Below are positions 50,722-59,696 of a stretch of DNA of 64,000 bases, in pieces (position 1 is the stretch's first letter; each line of letters opens with the position of its first letter). A model generated the notes under the pieces. The model saw only the letters and a list, made by a program, of their open reading frames with translations. It did no database searches and had not been told where the DNA came from. Source of the DNA: SH-MAG3 sp036374995 (GTDB lineage: Bacteria; Gemmatimonadota; Gemmatimonadetes; Longimicrobiales; RSA9); the NCBI GenBank assembly GCA_036374995.1, contig DASUSS010000101.1:23936-87935 (forward strand), in the 5' to 3' direction. The position numbers and the translations under genes were made by a program.

Positions 50722-53385
50722 TCAGCGTGCTCCCTTGAGCGCCTCCGTCGGCTGAATGCGAAGTGCGCGTCGCGCGGGCACCAGACACGCGCCCAGGCCC
50801 ACCAGCAGCATAACGAGCGAGGCCGCTGCCATGGGCGGCAGCACCACGCCCGGCCTGATGACCTCCTCCATCATCATGCTCAGCACCAGTCCGACAATGA
50901 TGTTGCCTGCGACGACTCCGATGCCGACCTGGGTCGCAACCCGCCGGAACAGCGACGTCAGCACCGCGCGCGAACTCGCGCCGATCGCGACGCGGATGCC
51001 GATCTCGCGCGTGCGGAGCGCCACGGCGACGGACATCAGCGCATAGAGACTCGCCGCGGAGAGTGCGACGATGAGCAGCACGATGGCGATGCCGATGAGC
51101 ACCATGCTGACCAATCCCTGATCCTCGCGGCGAATCCTCTCGCGTAGCGACAGCACGTCGTGCAGTCGCAGTGTAGGATCCACCTGCATGGCGACCGTGC
51201 GCAGGCGCTGCGCATACGCGTCGGCGCTGCCGTTCACGCGCAACACCATCCACGACGCTTCAGCCGGTGAAACGGGCGTGTGCATGAAGTCGGCTTCGCC
51301 GCGACCCGTCGGCGTGAGGCCGAAGTCGCGCACGACGCCGACGACCTCGTGCCACGGACCCGGCTCCTCCTCGCCGACCGCCGCGAACCGGACGCGCACG
51401 CCGATGGCATTGCCGCCGATGTTGCGTGCCATGGACTCGTTGATGACGACGACGTGATGCGCCGCGCCGACGTCGGCGGTGCGGAACTCGCGCCCGCTGA
51501 TCACCGGCACCTGGAACATCTCGAAGAAGCCGGGGCCCACGCCGCCGACGCGGACGCGCTGCCCCTCCGTGTTCGCCGGCACCACGAACGTCGGCTCGGA
51601 CTCGCGCTGCGCCTCGATCACGGACAAGGGATGATAGAGGCCGGGCAGCGCGTTCGTGACGGTCACGCCGGCGACTTCCGGTTCCTCGCGCAGGCGGCGC
51701 GACAGCTCGTCCATGACGGCGTTCACCTGCTCGACCGGCACCGCTCCGGCGGCGCCGGCGGACGCGGTGTCGACGACCGGGCGGAACGTGAGGTACGGAT
51801 CGGCAGGATACGCGGCGCGCAGCCGGGTCTCACGGTACGCTTCGAGCGCCGCGGCAATGCCGAACGGCAGGCACAGCACGGAGCACGCGACCTGCATGAC
51901 GATGATCGCGGACCATGCGCCGCCGAACCGCATGCTCGTACCGCCGGAGCCGATCTGCGAGAGTCCCGCGCGCACGTGTTGGCCCGTGGCGCGCAGCGCG
52001 GGCAGCAGCCCGACCATGCCCGCGCCCGCAATCGCGAGCAGGGCCGTGTAGAGAATCGTCACCGGGTCGAGGCTCGCGTCCATCCAGAACGGCGGCGGAG
52101 TGTGCCGCGCCGCGGTGAGTCCGAGCGCGAGCCCGATGGCCGCTCGCGCACCGATCAGACCCACGATTGCCGCAATGGACGTGAGCACCAGCGCTTCGGT
52201 GAACAGCTGGCCCATCACGCGCACGCGCGACGCTCCCAGAGCGTGGCGCACAACGATCTCGCTCTCGCGCAACGCCGTCCGCGCGAACATCAGCGCAGCC
52301 ACGTTCGCGCACGCCAGCGCCAGGATCAGCCACGCGCCCACATTCAGGAGGAACGCCTCACGCTTGACCGACTGCTCGCCCGAAGCGGCAAACGGCAACA
52401 CGCGCAGCTGGAGCCGCTCGTGCGTCGCCGGCGACAGCTGCGCCATGCGCGTGCCCCACGCGGCGAGCTCCGCGCCGGCGCTCTCCATAGTCGCGCCCGT
52501 GCGCAGCCGGCCAAACACACTGATCGCTACACCCTCGAGCGGCTCCGCCTGCTGCACGCGCAGCGGAACCCAGAACTCGTGGTTCGCCGGGAAACGGTAT
52601 CCCTCGGGCATGACGCCGACGATCGTCGCCTGCGCGCGACCGAGCTGCACTTCGCTACCGACCACGGTGCGATCGCCGTCGAAGTATCGCTGCCACGCGT
52701 CGTAGCCCATCACGACGACGTCGTCGCTGCCCGGCTCCTCATCCGCAGCGATCAGCGGGCGGCCCATTAGCGGCGGCACGCGCGCGACGTCGAAGCCGGC
52801 AGCGCTCATCTCCGCCACACGCACGATCTGCGGGGGCCGACCCGGCACGAGCAGGTTTCGCTGGACCGTGCGATGCGCGCCTACCTCGCCGATGCTCGTG
52901 AGCTGATCACGCCATTGCACGAACTCGTGCATCGTGCGCGGCTCGGGATCGAGCGTGCTGGCGTCCCAGTACTCGATACGCACGATCCGATCGCCATCTT
53001 CCAGCGGCAGCCGCGGATCGAACAGCATCATCGTCAGCTCGAACCAGCCGGCGCCCAGCCCGATCGCTGCCGCCAGCGTGATGCCGCCGATGATGGACAT
53101 GCCCGGATACTTCGCAAGCATGCGCGTGCCGAGCTTCCAGTCGAGCCACGACATCCGGAAATCGGACCAGCGCGTGCCCGGCCGCTCGTCGTGCGCCGCC
53201 TCCGCGAACCGGTCGATCCCGCCGAACGCCTTCAGCGCCGCACGCCTCGCCTCCCCCGGCGCCATGCCCCTGCGGAGATTGTGCTCCGCCTCCTGCTCGA
53301 CGTGGAACCGCATCTCCTCCATCGACGCGCGGTACTCCTCGCGCGCGTCGCGCCATTCCCGCCACCGCCGCAGCAGCCCTCTCAT
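50722..53385 (-). CDS. ADOP-type MacB-like ABC permease
   Basis: This 887-residue protein overlaps the PadR gene by 4 bp (ATGA). It has the cytoplasmic prefix typical of ADOP permeases (EMRFHVEQEAEHNLRRGMAP, EARRAALKAFGG), then two MacB_PCD/FtsX halves: SIIGGITLAAAIGLGAGWFE, SEIVVRHALGASRVRVMGQL and, in the second half, REIGIRVAIGASSRAVLTSL, ending LVPARRALRIQPTEALKGA. It lacks an ATPase neighbour, as usual. PadR control fits the known PadR-ADOP pairing. Cargo is unknown. Confidence 0.9.
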   Translation of the reverse strand: MRGLLRRWREWRDAREEYRASMEEMRFHVEQEAEHNLRRGMAPGEARRAALKAFGGIDRFAEAAHDERPGTRWSDFRMSWLDWKLGTRMLAKYPGMSIIGGITLAAAIGLGAGWFELTMMLFDPRLPLEDGDRIVRIEYWDASTLDPEPRTMHEFVQWRDQLTSIGEVGAHRTVQRNLLVPGRPPQIVRVAEMSAAGFDVARVPPLMGRPLIAADEEPGSDDVVVMGYDAWQRYFDGDRTVVGSEVQLGRAQATIVGVMPEGYRFPANHEFWVPLRVQQAEPLEGVAISVFGRLRTGATMESAGAELAAWGTRMAQLSPATHERLQLRVLPFAASGEQSVKREAFLLNVGAWLILALACANVAALMFARTALRESEIVVRHALGASRVRVMGQLFTEALVLTSIAAIVGLIGARAAIGLALGLTAARHTPPPFWMDASLDPVTILYTALLAIAGAGMVGLLPALRATGQHVRAGLSQIGSGGTSMRFGGAWSAIIVMQVACSVLCLPFGIAAALEAYRETRLRAAYPADPYLTFRPVVDTASAGAAGAVPVEQVNAVMDELSRRLREEPEVAGVTVTNALPGLYHPLSVIEAQRESEPTFVVPANTEGQRVRVGGVGPGFFEMFQVPVISGREFRTADVGAAHHVVVINESMARNIGGNAIGVRVRFAAVGEEEPGPWHEVVGVVRDFGLTPTGRGEADFMHTPVSPAEASWMVLRVNGSADAYAQRLRTVAMQVDPTLRLHDVLSLRERIRREDQGLVSMVLIGIAIVLLIVALSAASLYALMSVAVALRTREIGIRVAIGASSRAVLTSLFRRVATQVGIGVVAGNIIVGLVLSMMMEEVIRPGVVLPPMAAASLVMLLVGLGACLVPARRALRIQPTEALKGAR

Positions 53386-53720
53386 GACGCCGCCTCCGTG
53401 GCCAGCACACGATTCACCGCCTCCGACAACCGCCGCCACTCGCGACGCTCCGCCGCCAGCCGCTCCCGCCCCTTCGCCGTCAGCATGTAGAACCGCGCGC
53501 GCCGGTTGTTCTCCGTCACCGCCCACCGGCTCCCGATGAGCCCCTGCCGCTTCAGCCGGTACAGTGAGGGATAGAGCGACCCCTGGTTCACCTGCAGCTC
53601 GTTGCCCGACGTGCTGCGGATCCGGTCCATGATGGCCCAGCCGTGCGCATCGCCCAGCTGCAGCGCCTTCAGCACCAGCAGGTCCAGCGTTCCGGTGACG
53701 AGATCTCCCTTGAGCGGCAC
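53382..53720 (-). CDS. PadR-family transcriptional repressor of the ADOP permease
   Basis: This 112-residue protein has the PadR winged helix (TGTLDLLVLKALQLGDAHGW, LQVNQGSLYPSLYRLKRQGL, ARFYMLTAKGRERLAAE). It starts at 53720 and overlaps the ADOP permease gene by 4 bp, the standard two-gene unit. A 20-bp palindrome 50 bp upstream may be its operator. It differs clearly from the PadR at 40486, whose partner is a HAAS protein. Confidence 0.9.
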   Translation of the reverse strand: MPLKGDLVTGTLDLLVLKALQLGDAHGWAIMDRIRSTSGNELQVNQGSLYPSLYRLKRQGLIGSRWAVTENNRRARFYMLTAKGRERLAAERREWRRLSEAVNRVLATEAAS

Positions 53721-53769
53721 GACGGCCTCCGGGGCGAGATGACCGACTTCAGTAGATTATCGAGTAGAA

Positions 53770-53789
53770 GAGTAGCGATCGCTCCACTC
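53770..53789. promoter_or_regulatory. Palindrome between PadR and LuxR-type genes
   Basis: GAGTAGCGATCGCTCCACTC has a perfect AGCGATCGCT core with GAGT/ACTC flanks mirrored. It lies 50 bp upstream of the PadR start and 20 bp before the divergent regulator gene, so it could serve either or both. A GAGTAG direct repeat lies immediately to its left (53762-53767). Confidence 0.45.
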
Positions 53790-53809
53790 GGTAATCAAGG
53801 GGGAGTGGG

Positions 53810-55585
53810 ATGAGCGACATCGCGAGCGGCGCTGGATCACCTGCCCGCGCAGCGACAGGACGGAGGAGCGGAGGTCGCGCTTGTGCGCACCGGTGCGCGC
53901 GTTCATCTATCGGCATGGACGATTTGCTGGAGCGTGGTCGCGCTGCGTACGCCGCGGCGCAGTGGGATGCGGCGTACGAGGCGCTCGCGGCTGCGGACGA
54001 GTTGCATCCGCTGGAGCCGCCGGATGTCTGGCGGCTGGCAATGGCGGCCTATCTGACCGGCCGCGATGCGAGCTACATCGCGGTTCTCGAGGGGGCGCAC
54101 CAGGCCTGGCTGGGGGCGGGCGATCTGGCCGGCGCTGCGCGCTGCGCGTTCTGGCTGGGGTTCTCGCTGGCGAACCGGGGCGAGATGGCGCGGGCGACGG
54201 GCTGGTTCCAGCGGGCGGGCCGGCTGCTGGAGCGTGCCGGTGGCGAGCACGTCGAGCGCGGGTATCTGCTGATCCCGGAGGCGCTGGGTCGGCTGGAGGG
54301 CGGGGATGCCGCCGCGGCGTATGAGACGGCGGGGAAAGCGGTCAGCATCGGCGAGCGGTTCGGCGATGCGGACCTGGTCGCGCTCGCGCTGCATCTGCAG
54401 GGGCGTGCGCTGCTGGAGCAGCGGCAGGTGTCGGTCGGACTGGCGCTACTGGACGAGGCGATGATCGATGTCGTCGGCGGAGCGGTGTCGCCGGTCGTGA
54501 CGGGGCTCGTGTACTGTAGCGTGATCGGCGCGTGCCGGCGGGTCTACGCGCTGGAACGGGCGCACGAGTGGACGACGGCGCTGAACGCGTGGTGCGAGCG
54601 GCAGCCGGACCTGGTCCCGTACCGCGGTCTGTGCCTCGTCTACCGTGCCGAGATCATGCACATCCGGGGGGCGTGGCAGGACGCGCTGGAGGAGGCGGCG
54701 CGGGTTCTGGACGCCGGAGCCGCGGAGCGCGACCCTGCGGAGCGGGCGACGTGCGGTGCGGCGTGGTACCAGCAGGGCGAGGTGCACCGGGTGCGGGGCG
54801 AGTGGGCGGACGCGGAGGCCGCGTACCGTGAGGCCAGCCGCCTCGGTCGCGAGCCGCAGCCGGGCTGGGCGCTGCTGCGGCTGGCACAGGGGGATGCGGC
54901 GGCAGCGGGTGGCGCGATCCAGCGGGCACTGGCCGAGTCGAGCGATGTTTCGCGCCGCGCGCGGCTGCTGCCGGCCGCCGTCGAGATCGCGCTGGCGACG
55001 GGCGACGACGGGCGAGCGGGCGAGGCGTCGCGGGAGCTGGACGAGCTGGCGGCGGCGTACGGTGCGGCGCTGCTCGATGCGCAGGCCGCGCACGCCCGGG
55101 GTGCGCTTGCCCTCGCGCGTGGCGATGCCGTGGCCGCACTGGTGGCGCTGCGTCAGGCATGTGAGGTGTGGCGGACGCTCGACGCGCCGCGCGAGGAGGC
55201 ACGCACGCGCGTTCTCCTCGCGCGCGCGTGCCGTGAGCTGGGCGATGCCGATGCCGCACGACTGGAGCTGGATGGGGCTCGCCGGACGTTCATCCGGCTC
55301 GGCGCCGTCGCCGACCTCGCGGCTCTCGACGCCGGATCGGCCTCACCGTTCGCAGATGCGGCTACACGGCGAGCCGGTCCGCACGAGCTCACGCCCCGCG
55401 AGCTGGAAGTGCTGCGGCTCCTCGCGACGGGTCTCCCGAATCGCGCGATCGGCGAGCGGCTGTTCATCAGCGAGAAGACCGTCGCACGCCACGTCAGCAA
55501 CATCTTCGCGAAACTGGGCGTGTCCACGCGTGCCGCCGCCACCGCGCACGCGTACGAGCACGCGCTGATCGATCGCGTCCGCTAG
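53810..55585 (+). CDS. LuxR-type helix-turn-helix regulator with TPR-like sensor
   Basis: The frame starts at an ATG after GGGGGAG (591 residues); an internal ATG at 53915 (MDDLLERGRAAYAAAQWDAA) gives 556 residues and matches how I recall the family beginning, so the true start is open. Most of the protein is TPR-like helices rich in Ala and Trp (ARCAFWLGFSLANRGEMARA, AAWYQQGEVHRVRGEWADAE). The C-terminus is a GerE/LuxR helix-turn-helix (HELTPRELEVLRLLATGLPN, ISEKTVARHVSNIFAKLGVS). There is no ATPase domain. It precedes a flavin monooxygenase, a pairing I know from actinobacteria. Confidence 0.85.
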   Translation: MSDIASGAGSPARAATGRRSGGRACAHRCARSSIGMDDLLERGRAAYAAAQWDAAYEALAAADELHPLEPPDVWRLAMAAYLTGRDASYIAVLEGAHQAWLGAGDLAGAARCAFWLGFSLANRGEMARATGWFQRAGRLLERAGGEHVERGYLLIPEALGRLEGGDAAAAYETAGKAVSIGERFGDADLVALALHLQGRALLEQRQVSVGLALLDEAMIDVVGGAVSPVVTGLVYCSVIGACRRVYALERAHEWTTALNAWCERQPDLVPYRGLCLVYRAEIMHIRGAWQDALEEAARVLDAGAAERDPAERATCGAAWYQQGEVHRVRGEWADAEAAYREASRLGREPQPGWALLRLAQGDAAAAGGAIQRALAESSDVSRRARLLPAAVEIALATGDDGRAGEASRELDELAAAYGAALLDAQAAHARGALALARGDAVAALVALRQACEVWRTLDAPREEARTRVLLARACRELGDADAARLELDGARRTFIRLGAVADLAALDAGSASPFADAATRRAGPHELTPRELEVLRLLATGLPNRAIGERLFISEKTVARHVSNIFAKLGVSTRAAATAHAYEHALIDRVR

Positions 55586-55755
55586 TCCCCGTGCGGGCGC
55601 GGGCCGCGTGCAACGCTCACGGCCGACGCTCGCACGATGCGATGCGAATTGCCCATGTCGAACTCCTCACATTTGGGTATTCCGGCCGACGCGCGCGCGC
55701 GCTGCGGTCCGTAACGTGTTCGGGTGCGGCATCCCCGGCGCGACTGGAGGCGACG

Positions 55756-56940
55756 ATGAGTGCGGGCAGGAGCGAGCGGATCGAGACCCTGGTGATCGGA
55801 GCGGGGCAGTCCGGCCTCGCGATGGGCTACCATCTGGCGCGGCAGGGGTTGCCGTTCCTGATCGTGGACGCGAACGAGCGGATCGGCGATGTCTGGCGCA
55901 GGCGCTGGGACTCGCTGCGACTCTTCAGCCCGGCGAAGCTGGACGCCCTGCCCGGCATGCGCTTCCCCGCTCCGCCGAACTCATTCCCGACGAAGGATGC
56001 GATGGCCGCGTACCTCGAGTCGTACGCGGCGCACTTCCGGCTGCCCGTGCGGACCGGCACGCGCATCGACCGGCTGTCGAGGGCCGACGGCCGGTTCGTC
56101 GCAACCTCCGGAGACCGCCGCTTCGAGGCCGACAACGTGGTGGTCGCAATGGCGAACTTTCAGAAGCCGAAGGTTCCGGACTTCGCGCGCGATCTCGACC
56201 CCGACATCGTACAGATCCACTCGATCGACTACCGCAACCCCGGTCAGCTGCGCGACGGCAGCGTGCTCATCGTCGGTGCGGGCAATTCCGGCGCGGAGAT
56301 CGGCCTCGAGCTGTCGCGCACGCATCACGTCTACATGTCCGGCCGCCCGACCGGTCACCTGCCCTTCGACATCCACGGCCTGCCCGCGCGGCTGCTGCTG
56401 TCCCGCCTCGTGCTGCGCGGCGTGTTCCACCGCGTGCTCACGGTCGACACTCCGATCGGCCGCAGGGCGCGGCCTAAGATAGTCGGCCGTGGCGGCCCGC
56501 TCATCCGCACGCGCCCGGGCATCCTGGAGCAGGCGGGCGTGCAGCGCGTGCCGCGCACGATCGGCACACGCGACGGACGGCCCCTGCTCGAGGACGGCCG
56601 CACGCTCGATGTGACGAACGTCGTCTGGTGCTGCGGCTTTCATCCCGGCTTCTCGTGGATCGACCTGCCCGTGCTGCGCAACGGCGAGGCCAGCCACGAC
56701 CGCGGCATCGTCACGGACCAACCGGGCCTCTATTTCGTGGGGCTCGAGTTCCTGTACGCGCTGTCGTCCGTCATGGTGCACGGCGTCGAGCGCGACGCGA
56801 AGCGCGTGGCGCTGCACATCGCGCGACGACGTGGCGCCCGGCGCGCTGCAGGCAGTTCCGCGATCGGGGCGAACATGCGAAGCGAATTCCGGAACGCGAC
56901 TCACGCGGCGAGCGGTAGTCGGGGCCGCGTGCAGCCGTAG
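55756..56940 (+). CDS. FAD/NAD(P)-dependent flavin monooxygenase-like oxidoreductase
   Basis: This 394-residue protein starts at an ATG six bases after GGAGG. It has a FAD-binding GAGQSG (residues 15-20), a GDVWRRRWDSLRLFSPAK block typical of the CzcO/YUCCA-like group, the FMO-like HSIDYRNPGQ region, and an NAD(P)-binding VGAGNSGAEIGLEL (about 172). Near the C-terminus, YFVGLEFLYALSSVMVHGV matches the usual ending, followed by a basic tail of 50 residues. Probably oxygenates a small hydrophobic compound. It follows the LuxR-type regulator by 171 bp and is likely its target. Confidence 0.85.
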   Translation: MSAGRSERIETLVIGAGQSGLAMGYHLARQGLPFLIVDANERIGDVWRRRWDSLRLFSPAKLDALPGMRFPAPPNSFPTKDAMAAYLESYAAHFRLPVRTGTRIDRLSRADGRFVATSGDRRFEADNVVVAMANFQKPKVPDFARDLDPDIVQIHSIDYRNPGQLRDGSVLIVGAGNSGAEIGLELSRTHHVYMSGRPTGHLPFDIHGLPARLLLSRLVLRGVFHRVLTVDTPIGRRARPKIVGRGGPLIRTRPGILEQAGVQRVPRTIGTRDGRPLLEDGRTLDVTNVVWCCGFHPGFSWIDLPVLRNGEASHDRGIVTDQPGLYFVGLEFLYALSSVMVHGVERDAKRVALHIARRRGARRAAGSSAIGANMRSEFRNATHAASGSRGRVQP

Positions 56941-56966
56941 TACCCCGGGCTGATCGACGTCCGGCA

Positions 56967-57896
56967 TCAACGTACGGCCGGCACGCCCTCGACGGTGGGC
57001 ACGCGCGCCCACGACACCGCGAGCGCGAATCCGAGCGTCAGATGGACGGTACCCCACAGGATCGAGGTGATGGCGACACCGGCGAGGGTCGGAAAGAAAG
57101 CCACGGCCATGCCGACTGCGAGCGCGACGTTCTGGAACGCGACCTCGAGAGTGACGGCGCGACGGTCTGCTGCTGCGAGGCCGGCGATGCGGGCGAGGCT
57201 CCAGCCGAGCGCCACGGCGATGGTGAACGTGAGGACGACCGGCGGCAGCGCGGTCCGCGCGAACGTGGCGAGCACGTCGACGTTCCCGATGAGCAGGACA
57301 CCGACCACGACGGCGAACACACCGGCGGCGATGCGTCGTGATCGCGTGCGGATGCCGTCCGCCATGCCTGGCCTCCGGCTGCGAATGAGCATGCCAACGG
57401 TCACCGGCACGACCAGCATGATCAGGAGCACCATGATCATACGCGCAGGATCCAGCTCGATCCTCCGCAGGACGGCACGCGTCGCGGGATTCAGCGTCGC
57501 CCAGAAGGCGAACAGGAGCGGTGTGACCACGACGCTGAACAACGTCGAGACCGCCGTCATGCTCACTGACGTGGCCACGCTGCCGCGGGCCACACCGGTG
57601 AGATAGTTCGACAGCGCACCGCCGGGACAACAGGTCACGAGCAGCAGCCCGAGCGCGATGCTCGGCGTGCCGGCCATCAGCAGGCCGATGCCGAACGCGA
57701 CACCGGGCAGGACCACGTACTGTGCCAGCAGCCCGACGAGAGGCGCGCCCGGCTTTCTGATGACCCGCCGGAACTGGTCCCACGTCAGGTCCAGTGCCAC
57801 TGCGAACACCAGAAAGCCGACCATGACGGCGACAGCCAGGCCGACCGTCGGGCTGAAATCGAACCGCGCCTGATCGATCGCGCTCATCATCGTCAC
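56967..57896 (-). CDS. Bile acid:sodium symporter (BASS)-family transporter
   Basis: This 309-residue protein has about nine membrane helices with BASS marks: LLVTCCPGGALSNYLTGVARG (the first crossover motif) and TLEVAFQNVALAVGMAVAFF (the second). These form the Na+ sites in ASBT homologues. It starts at a GTG overlapping the upstream small gene by 4 bp (GTGA). The substrate is an organic anion of unknown identity. Convergent with the monooxygenase gene. Confidence 0.88.
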   Translation of the reverse strand: MTMMSAIDQARFDFSPTVGLAVAVMVGFLVFAVALDLTWDQFRRVIRKPGAPLVGLLAQYVVLPGVAFGIGLLMAGTPSIALGLLLVTCCPGGALSNYLTGVARGSVATSVSMTAVSTLFSVVVTPLLFAFWATLNPATRAVLRRIELDPARMIMVLLIMLVVPVTVGMLIRSRRPGMADGIRTRSRRIAAGVFAVVVGVLLIGNVDVLATFARTALPPVVLTFTIAVALGWSLARIAGLAAADRRAVTLEVAFQNVALAVGMAVAFFPTLAGVAITSILWGTVHLTLGFALAVSWARVPTVEGVPAVR

Positions 57897-58192
57897 TGCT
57901 CGATGCGGTAGATCTCGCGGCGTCCGCCCAGGATCAGATCGTGATGGCCGGCCATGCTCTCGCGCACGGCCGGATCCTCCATGAGCTTCCGCTCGTACGC
58001 GATGAAGTCCTCCACACGCTCGACTTCCGCTTCGAGCACCACGGTCCAGAACGACTCGCCTGACAGGTCCGTGAGCAGACGGAACGGCTTCTCACCCAGC
58101 TCCTCGATCGCGCCCGACAGCATCCTGAACTTCTCGACCATCGGACGGACCTTGCCGGGCCTGCAATTGACGACTTCGCGTACCAGGTACAT
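57893..58192 (-). CDS. Small dimeric alpha/beta-barrel-like protein coupled to the BASS transporter
   Basis: This 99-residue protein (MYLVREVVNCRPGKVRPMVE, FRLLTDLSGESFWTVVLEAE, ERKLMEDPAVRESMAGHHDL) resembles dimeric alpha/beta-barrel or NIPSNAP-like proteins, which include small monooxygenases and stress proteins. I chose the second of two ATGs because GGAGAG lies before it. The stop overlaps the BASS start by 4 bp. It may act on the compound the transporter moves. Confidence 0.7.
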   Translation of the reverse strand: MYLVREVVNCRPGKVRPMVEKFRMLSGAIEELGEKPFRLLTDLSGESFWTVVLEAEVERVEDFIAYERKLMEDPAVRESMAGHHDLILGGRREIYRIEQ

Positions 58193-58401
58193 GACTCTCT
58201 CTCCTTTCATGAGCATTCCGCGATTGCGTCGGCATCGGCGATCGCGTCCCGCATCGGCGATTGCCCGGGCTGCAGGACACCGGATCGCGCCGCCGTTCGG
58301 TGGCTGCCTGCGGTTCGATCCCATTGTACGGGCGTGCGGGAATCAGCGAATCGGCAGAACTGTCCAGATTCGGAAGGTCGTCGCATGGGTGATTCTGCGC
58401 A

Positions 58402-59183
58402 GGGCCGGACCGCTCGCCCGTTGGTCGAGTCGCCGTATTCTTCGCGCCGGACGATTCCGCGCGCGCGGACGAGCTCGCCGGCCTGACGGATCATGCAGCG
58501 TCGTTCCTCGCCGGGAGCTCGGCGTCGACGGACCGCTCCGGCTGGCCGTGCTCGCGCCAGCTGACTGGTTCTCGAAGTTCCCCGCGATCCCCTATGCGAT
58601 TCCGTGGGCTTCAATGCCGCACCGCCTGATCTTCGTGCCGGCTTCGCTCAGCGAGGGCCTGCTCATTCGTGGCGAGAACGAGATAGAAGATCGTCGCAGA
58701 GTGGACTTCGTGCTGCTGCACGAGGTCGGCCACATCGTTGCGAAGGATTACTTCCGCCCGACCGGTTCCAGCGACTACGTGCCCGTCTCCTGGTTCGAGG
58801 AGCTGCTGGCCACGTATGTCGGATATGCGTATCTGCACGCACACGACCCGACGTGGGCAGCGGCGTCCCGGCACGATTGGCAACGCGTAGTCGACGGCTT
58901 CACGCCGCGAAAGGTGTCGCTGGACTGGACCTTCATGCTGGATCTGCCGCCCGACGAGCTCGCGCGCACGTACGGCTGGTATCAGATGCTGCTCAACCTG
59001 CGGGTGGCCGAGCTTCATGACGAGCACGGTCTGGATCTTCTGCGCCGTCTTCGTCGCGAGCTTCCATGGGCGGAGTCGGACCAGTGGACGACAGAGTCCA
59101 TCCTGCCGCTCGTCGAGCGGGCAGCGCCGGGATTCAGGGCATGGGCGGATGCTCTACCCACCCGCTACCGCGCGCGCGAGTAG
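58402..59183 (+). pseudogene. Frameshifted secreted-type metallopeptidase (HEVGH)
   Basis: From about 58530 to 59183 one frame encodes ELGVDGPLRLAVLAPADW, FVLLHEVGHIVAKDYF (HExxH zinc site) and SWFEELLATYVGYAYL (likely third ligand Glu), continuing to a C-terminal YRARE. Upstream, 58429-58530, a different frame encodes GRVAVFFAPDDSARADELAG and HAASFLAG, which fits the same protein's N-terminal part. The two join only if one frame change occurs near 58530. No start codon is evident before the first part. The gene is probably broken, unless a sequencing error is responsible. Confidence 0.6.
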
Positions 59184-59210
59184 ATCCCGTGGCTGACGGA
59201 GAAAGGTGCC

Positions 59211-59351
59211 ATGAACATGTCGAGTACAACGGGACCACTGCCGCCTGCGATTCGCCGCCTGCTTCTGGTCGCGCTGGCCAGCCTGGTGCCCAATGGTCGT
59301 GCCACCGCTGCGCACGCTCAGAATCCGACACCACTCGCCAAACTACGATAG
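59211..59351 (+). CDS. 46-residue signal-peptide-only reading frame (likely gene relic)
   Basis: The ATG at 59211 follows AAAGG and opens MNMSSTTGPLPPAIRRLLLV and ALASLVPNGRATAAHAQ, a complete signal peptide with AHAQ cleavage site, then only ten more residues before TAG. No mature protein is left. It most likely marks the 5' end of a secreted-protein gene cut by the element that follows. A tiny secreted peptide is possible. Confidence 0.45.
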   Translation: MNMSSTTGPLPPAIRRLLLVALASLVPNGRATAAHAQNPTPLAKLR

Positions 59352-59480
59352 AAGTTGGCGCGATCTACGATAGAACGCGGCGTCGTTCTACGAATCCTCG
59401 TGGCGAACCACAGCGGCCATGCGGTCGCGCCGGGCGCGACATGTAGAAGGGGCGGAGCCGCCTCCAGCGACTCCGCCCCT
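59343..59480. repeat. Intergenic repeat and hairpin element
   Basis: CTACGATAGAA occurs at 59343-59353 and 59365-59375, 22 bp apart. Downstream, AGGGGCGGAG (59448-59457) pairs perfectly with CTCCGCCCCT (59471-59480) around a 13-base loop. On the minus strand the adjacent text GGATTTCTCGCTGCGTTCG (about 59487-59506) resembles a widely dispersed intergenic repeat of environmental bacteria. The remaining stretch to 59696 is lower in GC than the window and has no gene I can support. Confidence 0.5.
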
Positions 59481-59696
59481 CCGCGAACGCAGCGAGAAAT
59501 CCCGCAGTCGATTGCCTGAAGAGCAAGTGATCCGTTGTTGGGGTCGGGCTGATTCGTTGCCGATTCGGCTCCTGCACAAATCCTTGATTCGTTGGCGGTG
59601 GTTCGGACATCTACCATGCGCCAATCACACGCCCGAACCGTCGGCCGCCGGCACCTCACTGGGCGCGTGAGGAAAAGCTGATCACGCTCCAGCCCT

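Noticed and set aside
55981..57783. 600-codon minus-strand frame spanning the monooxygenase and BASS genes
   Set aside because: It crosses two well-supported genes and shows no domain of its own.
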